A stretch of 34,874 nucleotides of DNA from SLRI01 sp964576715 (GCA_964576715.1 CAZNWE010000045.1:1-34874), one strand, 5' to 3'; positions 1-10,209 are shown, numbered from the stretch's first letter. A program made the numbers and translations. The notes: generated by a model from the sequence alone, not told the origin.

Positions 1-1
1 G

Positions 2-57
2 TCAACCCCTGCCGATGCCCTCAACCCCTGCCGATGCCCTCAACCCCTGCCGATGAA
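2..57. repeat. 19-bp tandem repeat, about 2.9 copies
   Basis: The unit TCAACCCCTGCCGATGCCC occurs at 2-20 and 21-39, and a third, incomplete copy starts at 40. The third copy is the last few codons and the stop of the minus-strand dehydrogenase gene (tail FIGRG then TGA). Each unit carries the same TGA on the minus strand, so the extra copies lie just downstream of the stop and do not extend the protein. This may be a real slippage duplication or an assembly artefact at a contig edge. Confidence 0.85.
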
Positions 58-789
58 CGGCATCTTGGTCGCCATGACGGTAACGAACTGGACGTTGGCG
101 TCGAGCGGCAGGTTGGCGATGTGCACCACCATGTCGGCGACGTGGCGCACGTCCATCCGTGGCTCGGTGCGGGTCGAGAGGTCGGCCTGCAGCACGCCGG
201 CGGTCATCCGCTCGGTCATCTCGGTGGCGGCGTTGCCGATGTCGATCTGGCTGCAGGCGATGTCGTACGGTCGACCGTCGAGGCTGGTCGAGCGGGTAAG
301 GCCGGTGATCGCATGCTTGGTCGCCGTGTACGGGGCCGAGAACGGTCTCGGCACGTAGGCCGAGATCGAGCCGTTGTTGATGATCCGCCCACCTTGCGGC
401 ACCTGCCGGCGCATCAGGCCGAAGGCCTCGCGGGTGCAGAAGAAGGCGCCGTCGAGATTGGCGCGCACCACTCTTTGCCAGTCCGCGATCGGCAATTCGT
501 CCATCGGCACCGGCGGCGACCCGGTGCCGGCATTGTTGAAGAGCACGTCGAGCCGGCCGAACCCCGCCTCGCAGGCCCTGAACAGCGCCTCGACCGAGGC
601 CGGATCGCCGACGTCGCAGGCCACCGCCAAGGATTTGCCTCCCTCGCCGTCGATTTCGGCCGCCGCCGCGTCGAGCGCCGTCTGCCGCCGCCCGGCGAGC
701 ACCAGTGCGTACCCTGCCCTGGACAGCGCCAAGGCCGACGCCCTGCCGATGCCGCTGCCGGCACCGGTCACCATTGCCACTCTCGCCAT
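40..789 (-). CDS. SDR-family NAD(P)-dependent oxidoreductase
   Basis: This 249-residue classical short-chain dehydrogenase should be a soluble cytoplasmic enzyme acting on an alcohol/ketone pair; the substrate cannot be read from the sequence. Visible motifs are the Rossmann TGAGSGIG (residues 8-15), an AGRR stretch after beta-2 (about 32-35) that favours NADP, NNAG (85-88), the structural Asn in RANLDGAF (about N111), the catalytic Ser in NGSISA (about 140-144) and YTATK (Y154, K158). The ATG at 789 is chosen because a GGGAGG Shine-Dalgarno lies just upstream and the Rossmann strand begins directly after it. It starts 31 bases after the stop of the hydroxypyruvate isomerase-like gene on the same strand, so the two probably form an operon for a sugar-acid or tetronate-type substrate (inference). 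The stop lies inside the tandem repeat at the window start. Confidence 0.88.
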   Translation of the reverse strand: MARVAMVTGAGSGIGRASALALSRAGYALVLAGRRQTALDAAAAEIDGEGGKSLAVACDVGDPASVEALFRACEAGFGRLDVLFNNAGTGSPPVPMDELPIADWQRVVRANLDGAFFCTREAFGLMRRQVPQGGRIINNGSISAYVPRPFSAPYTATKHAITGLTRSTSLDGRPYDIACSQIDIGNAATEMTERMTAGVLQADLSTRTEPRMDVRHVADMVVHIANLPLDANVQFVTVMATKMPFIGRG

Positions 790-820
790 CTTTTTCCTCC
801 CTGGTTTCTCCTCCCTGGCC

Positions 821-1603
821 TCAACGCCGGCGGTAGGGCGCAAACCAGCCGAGCCCGTCCTCGGTCCGCCGCTTGGGCTGGTACTCGCAGCCGACCCATC
901 CCGCATAGCCGACCTCGTCGAGGAGGTCGAACAGGTAGGGGTAGTTGATCTCGCCGGTATCGGGCTCGTGGCGGTCCGGTACACCCGCGACCTGGACGTG
1001 ATCGACCACGCCGATCAGTTCCTTGAGGTGCATGGCGAGGTCACCCTCCATGATCTGACAGTGGAAGAAGTCGAGCTGCAGCTTGAGGTTGGCTGCGCCG
1101 ACCCGCTCGATGATCCGCCGGCCGTCGCGCTGGTAGTTGAGGAAGTAGCCGGGGATCGAGCGGCTGTTGATCGGCTCGATCAGGATGGTGACGCCGGCCT
1201 CGGCGGCGCGGTCGGCAGCGAGGCCGAGATTGGCGAGATAGGTGCTCTCGAAGGCGCGGCGGTCGGCATCCGGGCCGATCAGCCCGGCCATGCAGTGCAG
1301 CCGTTTGGCGCCGATCACCCGGGCGTAGTGGAGCGCCTGGTCGAGCCCGTCCAGGAATTCGGCTTCGCGACCGGGCAAGGCGGCGATGCCGCGCTCGCCC
1401 TTGGCGAAATCGCCGGGCGGCAGGTTGAAGAGCGCCTGCTCGAGGCCGGCGTCGTCGAGGGCGGCACGGATGGCGCCCGGCTCATGATCGTAGGGGAAAA
1501 GAAACTCAACGCCGGTGAACCCGGCCGCCGCCGCGGCAGCGAAGCGCTCCAGGAACGGCCGCTCGGTGAACATCATGCTGAGATTGGCAGCGAACCGCGG
1601 CAT
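821..1603 (-). CDS. hyi: Hydroxypyruvate isomerase / 2-oxo-tetronate isomerase (Hyi/OtnI family)
   Basis: This 260-residue cytoplasmic protein belongs to the xylose-isomerase-like TIM-barrel superfamily. The N-terminus (ANLSMMFTE at 6-14, then GVEFLFPYD) and the metal and catalytic glutamates in LIEPIN (E143) and GCEYQPK (E240) match Hyi. Hyi interconverts hydroxypyruvate and tartronate semialdehyde. Its close relative OtnI isomerises 2-oxo-tetronate in L-threonate/D-erythronate catabolism, and sequence alone does not separate the two by eye. An L-threonate dehydrogenase gene (ltnD) 16 kb downstream makes OtnI a serious alternative. The ATG at 1603 has an AGGGAGGA ribosome-binding site. It is the first gene of a probable two-gene operon with the dehydrogenase that follows. 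Confidence 0.85.
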   Translation of the reverse strand: MPRFAANLSMMFTERPFLERFAAAAAAGFTGVEFLFPYDHEPGAIRAALDDAGLEQALFNLPPGDFAKGERGIAALPGREAEFLDGLDQALHYARVIGAKRLHCMAGLIGPDADRRAFESTYLANLGLAADRAAEAGVTILIEPINSRSIPGYFLNYQRDGRRIIERVGAANLKLQLDFFHCQIMEGDLAMHLKELIGVVDHVQVAGVPDRHEPDTGEINYPYLFDLLDEVGYAGWVGCEYQPKRRTEDGLGWFAPYRRR

Positions 1604-2022
1604 TGCTCGTTTCCTCCCTGCTCTCCCGGGCGGCGCCGGCCATCGACCTTTGGGTCCGAACAGTGCGGTCGCGACCCGGGCAGCCGGCGGGCTCTCGGGT
1701 TGCATCTCGCGCCGTGGCGGGACCTGTCGCGTGCCGAACATGGCACGGCTGCGATCGAGCCGCATGCACCGCAGTGGGCTTCGGCTCCCCTGCCCACGGT
1801 CGCCGTGCTATGCACCGATTCCTGTTTGACGACAATCCCGGCGAGAGATCGATGAGCGTGGCACGGCGAGGAAATCCGCAGATCGGCCGGTCGCCGGCGT
1901 GGCCTGCAGCCCGGCGCCAACGACACTCGTCGGCTAGCGCGGCCCGGCGCGTTGCAGTGCCGCTCCGGCGATCGTTGCCGCGCGCCGTCTGAGCCAGCCC
2001 GCCCCTGGAGGTTCGAGCGACC
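1604..2022. other. Divergent intergenic region (419 bp)
   Basis: No convincing gene is seen. The open frames here have no recognisable protein character. A possible minus-strand promoter for the isomerase operon is TTGTCG (1835-1830) - 17 bases - CATAGC (1812-1807), which would give a leader of about 200 bases; this is weak. The Shine-Dalgarno of the plus-strand ELM1 gene (CTGGAGG, 2005-2011) is at the right end. I see no tRNA, riboswitch or clear terminator. Confidence 0.4.
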
Positions 2023-3213
2023 GTGAGCGACCGATGCGAGCCGCCGCGCACCTGGCTGATGCTGGGTCGCAAGGCCGGCGACAACACCCAGATCACCGCT
2101 CTGGCCGAGGCCTTGGGCTGGCCGTTCGAGACCAAGCGGCTAACCTACAAGAAGACCGAGCTGTTCACCAACCTCTTCGCCGGCCCGACGACCAAGGGCC
2201 TGGTCCTCGGCCAATCCGATCCGCTCGAGCCGCCCTGGCCCGAGCTGGTGATCTCGGCCGGGCGGCGCAACGAGCCGCTGGTCCGCTGGATCCAGGCGCA
2301 GGCGGGGCGCGAGAAGGTGCGGCTGGTCCATGTCGGCCGGCCCTGGGCGCTGCACGAGTGCTTCGATCTGATCGTCACCACACCGCAATACCGACTGCCA
2401 CAGAAGCCGCATATCCTGCACAACGAACTGCCGCTACAGCGGGTCAACACCGACCGTCTGATCCGCGAGGCCGAGCTCTGGCGGCAGCGGCTGCCGCCAC
2501 TGCCGGAGCCGCGCCTCGCCGTGCTGCTCGGCGGCCATGCCGGGCCCTACAATTTCGACCGTGAGAACGGCGCCCTGTTGGGCCATCACGCGAGCCGCAT
2601 GGCCAAGGCTGCCGGCGGCTCGCTGCTGGTGACGACCAGTGCGCGCACGCCCGAGGCGGCGATCCGCGCGTTCGAGGGCCAACTCGACGTGCCGCACCTG
2701 CTGCACCGCTTCGTCGCATTCCAGCCCCCGGCCGAGAACCCGTTCTTCGCCTTTCTCGGCCTCGCGGCAGCGGTGATCGTGACCGCCGACAGCATGTCGA
2801 TGCTCGCCGAGGCGATCGCCTCCGGCAAGCCCACGCACATCTTCGATCTCTCCCGCGGCAAGGGTTCCCGCCGGCCGCCGCGGCCCGAGGACGGCCGCAT
2901 CGCACGGCGGACGGTGGTCGAGCGGCTCGCCGATTTTCGCTTTCAGGCGGTGATGTACACGCTCGGCATGCACGCCTTGCCGAGCCGCCTGACCCGCGAC
3001 GTGCGCATCATCCACACCCGCCAGGTCGAGGCCGGCCGCGCCGTCTGGCTCGGCCAGCCACGACCGGACGGCGATCGGGCCCCGCCACCGATCGTCGATC
3101 TCGAGCGGGCGGCCAATGCGGTGCGGGTCCTGTTCGACGACCCGTCGCCGGCGCGGCCCGAGGTGCCGCAAAGTGCCTGGCCGGAAATCGTCCAGCGGGT
3201 CGTGCAGGGGTAG
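2023..3213 (+). CDS. ELM1-family (DUF1022) protein, stand-alone
   Basis: This 396-residue protein belongs to the family Pfam names after plant mitochondrial fission ELM1, which is widespread in alphaproteobacteria. I believe it has a GT-B glycosyltransferase-like fold; no bacterial function is established that I know of. Diagnostic pieces are TWLMLGRKAGDNTQ (about 10-23), ALGWPFETKRL, PELVISAGRRNEPLVRWI (about 82-99), LVHVGRPWA, FDLIVTTPQYRLP and, near the C-terminal third, VTADSMSMLAEAIASGKP, a donor-site-like segment. The start is GTG with CTGGAGG eleven bases upstream. It stands alone and converges on a small membrane-protein gene. A second ELM1 domain is fused to other domains at 19889-22159, so the window carries two divergent copies. 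Confidence 0.88.
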   Translation: MSDRCEPPRTWLMLGRKAGDNTQITALAEALGWPFETKRLTYKKTELFTNLFAGPTTKGLVLGQSDPLEPPWPELVISAGRRNEPLVRWIQAQAGREKVRLVHVGRPWALHECFDLIVTTPQYRLPQKPHILHNELPLQRVNTDRLIREAELWRQRLPPLPEPRLAVLLGGHAGPYNFDRENGALLGHHASRMAKAAGGSLLVTTSARTPEAAIRAFEGQLDVPHLLHRFVAFQPPAENPFFAFLGLAAAVIVTADSMSMLAEAIASGKPTHIFDLSRGKGSRRPPRPEDGRIARRTVVERLADFRFQAVMYTLGMHALPSRLTRDVRIIHTRQVEAGRAVWLGQPRPDGDRAPPPIVDLERAANAVRVLFDDPSPARPEVPQSAWPEIVQRVVQG

Positions 3214-3314
3214 CCCGGCAAGCGACAGGCGTGCGGGCTCGAGACGCCTGGGGGGAGCCCGCCGCACCGGTTGCTACCGCTTCGCCGGACCTACCGGAGG
3301 CAGCGCCCAGCCGC

Positions 3315-3551
3315 TCACTCGCGGGGCAGCAGGAAGATGGCGGTGCCCATGGCGAGGCTGCCGAAGGTGACGGCGAAGCCGCCAGCGAGGAGGACGAGGG
3401 CGGTCAGCTCGACGCCGTTGCCGAAGATCAAGTCACCGAGGCTCGCGACATTCGAGCGAATGAGGAGGTAGAGGAAGAGCCAGCCACCGATGACGCCCAT
3501 CAAGCAGTTCTTGCCGAGATAGACCAGGAGGCGTCGGTCGACTGTCGGCAT
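3315..3551 (-). CDS. Small two-helix membrane protein
   Basis: A 78-residue hypothetical protein. It begins MPTVDRRLLVYLGKN and has two clear transmembrane stretches, about residues 15-33 (LMGVIGGWLFLYLLI) and about 50-74 (TALVLLAGGFAVTFGSLAMG). Between them is a short polar loop (RSNVASLGDLIFGNG). The compact hairpin design and the absence of low-complexity translation support a real gene. The ATG at 3551 is chosen because translation further upstream is arginine-rich and implausible; the ribosome-binding site is poor (AGGATC). It is divergent from the split photolyase with about 217 bases between, and convergent with the ELM1 gene. Function unknown. Confidence 0.65.
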   Translation of the reverse strand: MPTVDRRLLVYLGKNCLMGVIGGWLFLYLLIRSNVASLGDLIFGNGVELTALVLLAGGFAVTFGSLAMGTAIFLLPRE

Positions 3552-3768
3552 GGCGATGATCCTGTTCGCATGATGGCCCCGGCCGCGGCCACTGCCGCAT
3601 CCGCCGGCGCCCGCACTGCAACGACGGCGAGACCCGGCCGGCCTGCCATCCGGCCGAGCCTCGATCCTTCGAGATGGCATTGCCGGGCATCGGGTCAATC
3701 CGAGCAGCGACGCGCTGCGTAGTGCTTCGCGTCGTCCAGTCCACCGAGACCGGCGGCGCCTGACCAGC

Positions 3769-4605
3769 ATGGCGGGACTCATGACCGATCTGCCAAATCA
3801 CTTCGCCTCGCGCGCCGCGCTTGCCGAGTTCGTCGCCGACACCTTTGCCGAGCATGCCGAGGCCGAGCCGTCGGCCGCCGACCACCGGCAGGTGGACCAC
3901 CGGCAGAGCGGCGGGCGCAAGGCCGGCGCGCCGCTCCTGGCCGCGCTCAACCCCGGACGCTATGCCCGGACGCGCAACCACCTGGACGGTGCGGTTACCC
4001 GGCTCTCGCCCTATATCCGGCACGGGGTAGTGACCTTGGCCGAGGTCCGCGACCTAGCCCTCGAGCAGGCCGGCAGTCCCGAGCGGGCCACCAAGCTCGT
4101 AAACGAACTCGGCTGGCGCGACTTTTACCAGCGGCTCTACGCTCGGCTGGGCGAGCGGGTCTGGGAAGACCAGGAGCCCTACAAGACGGGCCTGGCCGCC
4201 GCGGACTATGCCGCCGCCCTGCCGGACACGGTGCCTGAAGGCCACACCGGGCTCGCCTGCATCGACGCTTTCGCGCGCGACCTCGCCCGCACCGGCTACC
4301 TGCACAACCACGCGCGGATGTACGTCGCCGCCTACGTGGTGCACTGGCTCAGGGTGCGCTGGCAGGCGGGTGCGCGTTGGTTCCTGCGGCATCTCGTCGA
4401 TGGTGATCCGGCGAGCAACAACCTGTCCTGGCAATGGGTGGCGAGCACCTTCAGCCACAAGCCCTATTTCTTCAATCGCGCCAATCTCGAACGGGCGACC
4501 GACGGACGCTACTGCCGGGAATGCTCCAGCGCCGACAACTGCCCGTTTGCCGGGAGCTACGAGGAGCTGGCCGCCCGGCTCTTTCCGGCAACGGTGCCGG
4601 CATGA
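3769..4605 (+). CDS. Photolyase/cryptochrome FAD-binding domain protein (catalytic half only)
   Basis: These 278 residues correspond to the alpha-helical FAD-binding (C-terminal) half of a DNA photolyase/cryptochrome, without the N-terminal antenna domain. Family hallmarks are NHLDGAVTRLSPYIRHG (70-86, the FAD phosphate-binding region), ELGWRDFYQRLY (113-124), TGYLHNHARMYVAAYVVHWL (175-194) and DGDPASNNLSWQWVASTFSHKPYF (211-234), where the paired Asn and the WQW contact flavin and lesion in known photolyases. The C-terminus carries CRECSSADNC (C249, C252, C258), a short Cys cluster that could bind a metal or FeS centre. A second possible start is ATG at 3781. Its stop overlaps the ATG of the next gene, which encodes the missing N-terminal domain, so the two products probably assemble into one enzyme (inference). 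Confidence 0.88.
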   Translation: MAGLMTDLPNHFASRAALAEFVADTFAEHAEAEPSAADHRQVDHRQSGGRKAGAPLLAALNPGRYARTRNHLDGAVTRLSPYIRHGVVTLAEVRDLALEQAGSPERATKLVNELGWRDFYQRLYARLGERVWEDQEPYKTGLAAADYAAALPDTVPEGHTGLACIDAFARDLARTGYLHNHARMYVAAYVVHWLRVRWQAGARWFLRHLVDGDPASNNLSWQWVASTFSHKPYFFNRANLERATDGRYCRECSSADNCPFAGSYEELAARLFPATVPA

Positions 4606-5018
4606 GGGAGATCGTCTGGTTGCACGAGGACGGGCTGAGGCTCGACGATTGCCAGGGGCTGCCGACGCTCTTCGTCTTCGACGACGCGCTGATGCAGGCG
4701 TTCGGCTATGGGCTGAAGCGCATCACCTTCATCTACGAGACGCTGGTCGAGCTCGACGTGGTGATCCGCCGCGGCGACACGGTGGGCGAGGTGCTGCGGT
4801 TTGCGGCCGAGCATGAAGCGACGCAGGTGGTTCATCGCCCGACGGTTTGCCCGAAGCGGCGCGCAATCCTCGGCACGCTGGGCCAGCGGTTGGCGCTGCG
4901 CGAGCTCGCGGAGCCACCCTTCGTCACCGCCCCGGAGCGGCTCGATCTCAAGCGCTTCTCGCGCTATTGGCGCAAGGTCGAGGGCTCGGCCTTGCTGCCG
5001 ACGGCGAAGCAGGGATGA
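4602..5018 (+). CDS. Photolyase N-terminal (antenna-type) alpha/beta domain protein
   Basis: A 138-residue protein resembling the Rossmann-like N-terminal domain of DNA photolyases: IVWLHEDGLRLDDC (4-17) corresponds to the usual strand-1/RxDLRxxDN region, followed by TLFVFDDALM, LVELDVVIRRGDTVGEVL (a match to the conserved LRxGDP..VL segment) and AAEHEATQVVHRPTVCPKRRA. It stops where the FAD-binding domain would begin. The ATG overlaps the upstream stop (ATGA, 4602-4605), so translation is probably coupled to the FAD-binding half. Order in the DNA is therefore C-terminal domain first, N-terminal domain second: a split and permuted photolyase. The last 71 bases overlap the convergent GNAT gene. 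Whether it holds an antenna chromophore cannot be seen. Confidence 0.82.
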   Translation: MREIVWLHEDGLRLDDCQGLPTLFVFDDALMQAFGYGLKRITFIYETLVELDVVIRRGDTVGEVLRFAAEHEATQVVHRPTVCPKRRAILGTLGQRLALRELAEPPFVTAPERLDLKRFSRYWRKVEGSALLPTAKQG

Positions 5019-5520
5019 GCGCGCGGTGCATCTGCGTCGCAACGATGCCGCCTTCCCCGGCGTTGCCCAGGCTCGGGATGAAGCCGAGCCGTCGGTAGAT
5101 CGGCAGGGCGAAGGTCGAGGCGTTGACGGTGAGGGTGCAAACCGCAGGGTCGCCCGTCGAGACGTGGGCGATGACGGTCTCGACGAGGCGGCGGGCGATG
5201 CCCTGGCCCTGGTGGTCGATCGCGGTGAACAGCAGTGCCAGGTGCTCGAGCCCTCCGACGCGGCCGTCGCCGCCGCGCAGCTCGGCATAGCCGACGCGTT
5301 GCTCGCCGTTGCGGCCGGCCACCACGGCGCACCAGGCGACCGCACCCTCGCCGAGCCGGGCCCGCAGCGCCTTGTTCGTCACGTAGAGGCGAAACGCGAC
5401 CCGGGCCTCGATCGAGAGCGCCGGTGCAATGAAGCGGGCGAAGCCAGGCTCGATCAGCCGGGCAACGGCCCCGGCATCGGCCGTGGTGGCAGGGCGGATC
5501 GTGATCTCGGGCTCAAGCAC
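4948..5520 (-). CDS. GNAT-family N-acetyltransferase
   Basis: About 190 residues. It starts EITIRPATTADAGAVARLIEPGF, the typical first strand and helix of the GNAT fold, and has the acetyl-CoA loop HQGQGIARRLVETVIAHV and a late NASTFALPIYRRLGFIP motif (the Y-R-x-L-G-F signature of the C-terminal strand). Substrate unknown. The likely start is GTG at 5520, overlapping the end of the DUF1330 gene by 8 bases; the longer ATG at 5616 would overlap that gene by more than 100 bases. The final 20 or so residues (rich in Ala, Ser, Pro, Arg) overlap the photolyase N-domain gene on the other strand and are probably an unstructured read-through tail. Confidence 0.78.
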   Translation of the reverse strand: MLEPEITIRPATTADAGAVARLIEPGFARFIAPALSIEARVAFRLYVTNKALRARLGEGAVAWCAVVAGRNGEQRVGYAELRGGDGRVGGLEHLALLFTAIDHQGQGIARRLVETVIAHVSTGDPAVCTLTVNASTFALPIYRRLGFIPSLGNAGEGGIVATQMHRALIPASPSAARPSPRPCANSARSA

Positions 5521-5803
5521 CTTCGACGATCGTGATTTCGACCACACCGCCGCCGTCGCGGCGAAACCGGGCCGCGGCCTGGTATTCGGCCGAGTTGAAG
5601 CAGTCACGGGCGGCATCGAGGCTCGAAAAGGCGATCACCACGTAGCGGGTGAACTCGGCAGGGCCCTCGAGCACCTCGTGCGCGCCGCCGCGGGCCAGCA
5701 CGCGGCCGCCGTAGCGCTCGAGGATCCCCGGCACCTGGCTCGCATAGCGCGCATACTGCTCGGGATCGTCGACCCTGGCACGGGCCAGCCAATAGGCTGT
5801 CAT
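5513..5803 (-). CDS. DUF1330 domain-containing protein
   Basis: A 96-residue ferredoxin-like-fold protein of the DUF1330 family. The sequence runs TAYWLARARVDDPEQYARYASQVPGIL, then GRVLARGG, a RYVVIAFSSLDAARDCFNSAEYQAAARFR segment and a final VVEITIVEG strand, the usual order for this dimeric alpha/beta-barrel group. No biochemical role is established for the family. The ATG at 5803 has GGGAGGGG upstream; an adjacent in-frame GTG at 5806 is also possible. It is the first gene of a two-gene unit with the GNAT acetyltransferase (8-base overlap). Confidence 0.85.
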   Translation of the reverse strand: MTAYWLARARVDDPEQYARYASQVPGILERYGGRVLARGGAHEVLEGPAEFTRYVVIAFSSLDAARDCFNSAEYQAAARFRRDGGGVVEITIVEGA

Positions 5804-5933
5804 CACGCCCCTCCCTCTTTCTCCAAGAGAATCTCGGCAAAAAATCGACTGTTCTCAGCCTTGCTTCCCGGATAGTTTCCATCGGGATGCGGCAGATGAC
5901 CAGCCGCGCGTTGCCACTTCAGAGGAGAAACCG

Positions 5934-6278
5934 ATGCGGGGAGGGTTGACTGCAGCAACCTTGGCACTCACTGCCGCATGCTTGGCAGCGCCGGCCACGG
6001 CGATGCAAACCACAGCCGACCTGCGAGATGCCTGCGCGGCCGAGGACGAGGCGACGCGCAACCTTTGCTTCGGCTACATCCTTGGCGCCGGTCAACTCTA
6101 TGCCCAGCTGCGCCGGGCCGAGGCGATCGCCGAGCTCGCTTGTGTCGACCCCGTGCCGACCTTGGAGGTCATCCGCGTGTCGGTGGTCGAGTGGATGGAG
6201 GCGCATCCGGAGCATGCCGCCGAACCGGCCATCGACGGCCTGATGCGGGCCGCCGCCGCCATTTGGCCTTGTGAATGA
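5934..6278 (+). CDS. Rap1a/Tai-type exported protein
   Basis: A 114-residue exported protein with an N-terminal signal peptide (basic MRGG, hydrophobic LTAATLALTAACLAAPATA, cleavage near residue 23). The mature part resembles the Rap1a/Tai domain: TADLRDACAAEDEATRNLCFGYILGAGQLY, with paired cysteines (DAC and NLC), then ACVDPVPTLEVIRVSVVEWMEAHPEH and a C-terminal Cys (WPCE). Family members include periplasmic immunity proteins, but no secretion-system toxin is visible nearby, so an immunity role is not supported here. The start is well placed after AGAGGAGAAACC. It is followed 57 bases later by a small lipoprotein. Confidence 0.75.
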   Translation: MRGGLTAATLALTAACLAAPATAMQTTADLRDACAAEDEATRNLCFGYILGAGQLYAQLRRAEAIAELACVDPVPTLEVIRVSVVEWMEAHPEHAAEPAIDGLMRAAAAIWPCE

Positions 6279-6335
6279 CCGCGAGCCAGCAGCCAGCCGG
6301 ACCACGAACCAGCTGAACCACGCAAAGGAGCCGAG

Positions 6336-6572
6336 ATGCCAGGCATTGCCACGACGACCAAGCTGCTCACCGTCTTCGCCCTGGCGGGGACGCTCGCGGC
6401 CTGCGCCGTCGACCGACAGACCGGCGAGCGGGCCGGCACCGGCGCTGCTGTCGGCGCCGCCTCTGGTGCGGCCGTCGGCCTGCTCACCGGCGATTTCCTG
6501 TCGAAGACGCTGACCGGTGCCGCAGCCGGTGCTGCCGGCGGCTTCGTCTACGACCAGATCGAGAAGAACTGA
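6336..6572 (+). CDS. Small glycine-zipper lipoprotein
   Basis: This 78-residue protein has a lipoprotein signal peptide with lipobox LAAC (C23). The short mature part is almost entirely a glycine-zipper: GTGAAVGAASGAAVGLLTGDF followed by LTGAAAGAAGGFVYDQIE. Such small Gly-zipper proteins sit in or at the outer membrane. A strong AAAGGAG site precedes the ATG. It converges on acnA; the 57 bases between hold a perfect palindrome AGCGGCCGGCCGCT (6609-6622) that may form a weak two-way terminator stem, without a T-run. Confidence 0.82.
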   Translation: MPGIATTTKLLTVFALAGTLAACAVDRQTGERAGTGAAVGAASGAAVGLLTGDFLSKTLTGAAAGAAGGFVYDQIEKN

Positions 6573-6629
6573 CGTCCTTCACTGGTCGGCGTCGGCAGCC
6601 TTGCCCGAAGCGGCCGGCCGCTCGAACCG

Positions 6630-9341
<2,712 letters not shown>

Positions 9342-9383
9342 CGTTCTTCTCCCTAGAATTGCCCGGCCATTTTACAAGTTGGC

Positions 9384-9412
9384 GGTATAGGCGTCACCTG
9401 CTCCGATCGAAA
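9384..9412 (-). promoter_or_regulatory. Possible acnA promoter
   Basis: On the minus strand TTTCGA (9412-9407) and TATACC (9389-9384) are separated by 17 bases, which would start transcription roughly 35 bases upstream of the TTG start. The -35 match is poor, so this is only a candidate. Confidence 0.25.
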
Positions 9413-9494
9413 GGTGTCCAGGTGTCTCAGCAGGCCGCCCGAAGATCACCGGTCGGTCTGCGCAGCTGCCGGCATGGCAGCCATGGTCGGCTCG

Positions 9495-10182
9495 GTTGAC
9501 CGGATCAGGGGGCGATCGGCCGATGAGCCAGGGGTCGAGATCGTCGCGGCAGCGTGCCACGGGCGGGGTTCACGGGCAACGCCGCCGTCGGCCGGAGCTG
9601 AAGCCGGTGCGCGTACGAGCAGCGTCGCGTTCTCGGCGGTCGCCGGGCAGCTGCGCGATGGCAAATGGCTGACCGGCAGATGGTCTCCGATGTCCCACGG
9701 GATGTCCCATGGTATGTGGCGTCCCGCTGGATCGCCGGGTCGAGCCGGGTCCGATTGTGGTAGTCGATGGTCGAGCCGAGGGCCCGGCAGCGGATGGCCG
9801 CCGACCCTGGCGGCTGGCGGGCGGGAGGTGGAGCATGGCAATGGTGGCGGCGGCCCCGGTGTGGACATCTCCCGCGCTGGGCACCGTGATGCCGGCGCGG
9901 CAGGCGGCTGCGACGTCGACATCGTCGCTGCCGACCGAGGAGGTGCCAATGGTCTGGGGCCGCCCGGGCAGGGCTGCGATGACCGCGGCCGACCAGGGGT
10001 CGGCCGGGCAGGTGGGCACCCATCCACGGCCTTCGCCCGGCGACCACGTCGGCAGCCGTGAGCACTGCCTCCGCCGCATTGCGCCGGAGGTCGTGGTCGC
10101 GCGCGACGCGTGCCGCCACGGCGTCGGGCAGACGACGCCCGACAAAAACCGGGGGCTTTCGCGTCCAGGCCCTGACTGCCAA
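9495..10182 (-). pseudogene. Decayed D-2-hydroxyacid dehydrogenase (glyoxylate/hydroxypyruvate reductase-like)
   Basis: Pieces of one protein appear in order but in different minus-strand frames: KPPVFVGRRLPDAVAARVA (about 10158-10040, frame A); WVPTCPADPWSAAVIAALPG then IGTSSVGSDDVDVAAACRAG (about 10019-9880, frame B); SAGDVHTGAAATIAMLHL (to about 9807, frame B); GSTIDYHNRTRLDPAI (9777 on, frame A); SCPATAENATLL (9649-9617, frame C); LPVNPARGTL (about 9580-9553, frame A); and DLDPWLIGRSPPDPV (about 9540-9500, frame B). This is the order of the GyaR/GhrA family, from the N-terminal strand through the catalytic-domain VGxDxID and the YHNR segment after the Rossmann fold to NTARG and the final helix. 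About 35 codons that should hold the NAD-binding GxGxxG are missing, and so is most of the C-terminal catalytic region. At least four frameshifts are needed, so the gene is inactive. Confidence 0.78.
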
Positions 10183-10194
10183 GTCGATGGCGCA

Positions 10195-10209
10195 CTAACT
10201 ACTAATTAA
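10195..10209 (+). promoter_or_regulatory. CtrA-like motif upstream of eipB (weak)
   Basis: CTAA - 7 bases - TTAA at 10195-10209 is one base off the CtrA consensus TTAA-N7-TTAA and lies in a short AT-rich island (10193-10216), about 50 bases before the eipB start in otherwise GC-rich DNA. CtrA is a global alphaproteobacterial cell-cycle regulator. A chance match is possible. Confidence 0.25.

Noticed and set aside
1..57. CRISPR or regulatory iteron array
   Set aside because: Units are directly adjacent without spacers and copy the end of a coding sequence including its stop codon.
374..1855. 493-codon plus-strand open frame over the isomerase and dehydrogenase genes
   Set aside because: Antisense to two clearly recognisable genes with good ribosome-binding sites; its own translation has no motifs.
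5934..6278. Immunity protein of a type VI secretion toxin-immunity pair
   Set aside because: The Rap1a/Tai-like fold suggests it, but no effector or secretion gene is nearby; the neighbour is a plain Gly-zipper lipoprotein.
9414..10209. Plus-strand open frames of 166-215 codons in the aconitase-eipB interval
   Set aside because: No recognisable protein character; the region is explained by a minus-strand pseudogene with matching family blocks.
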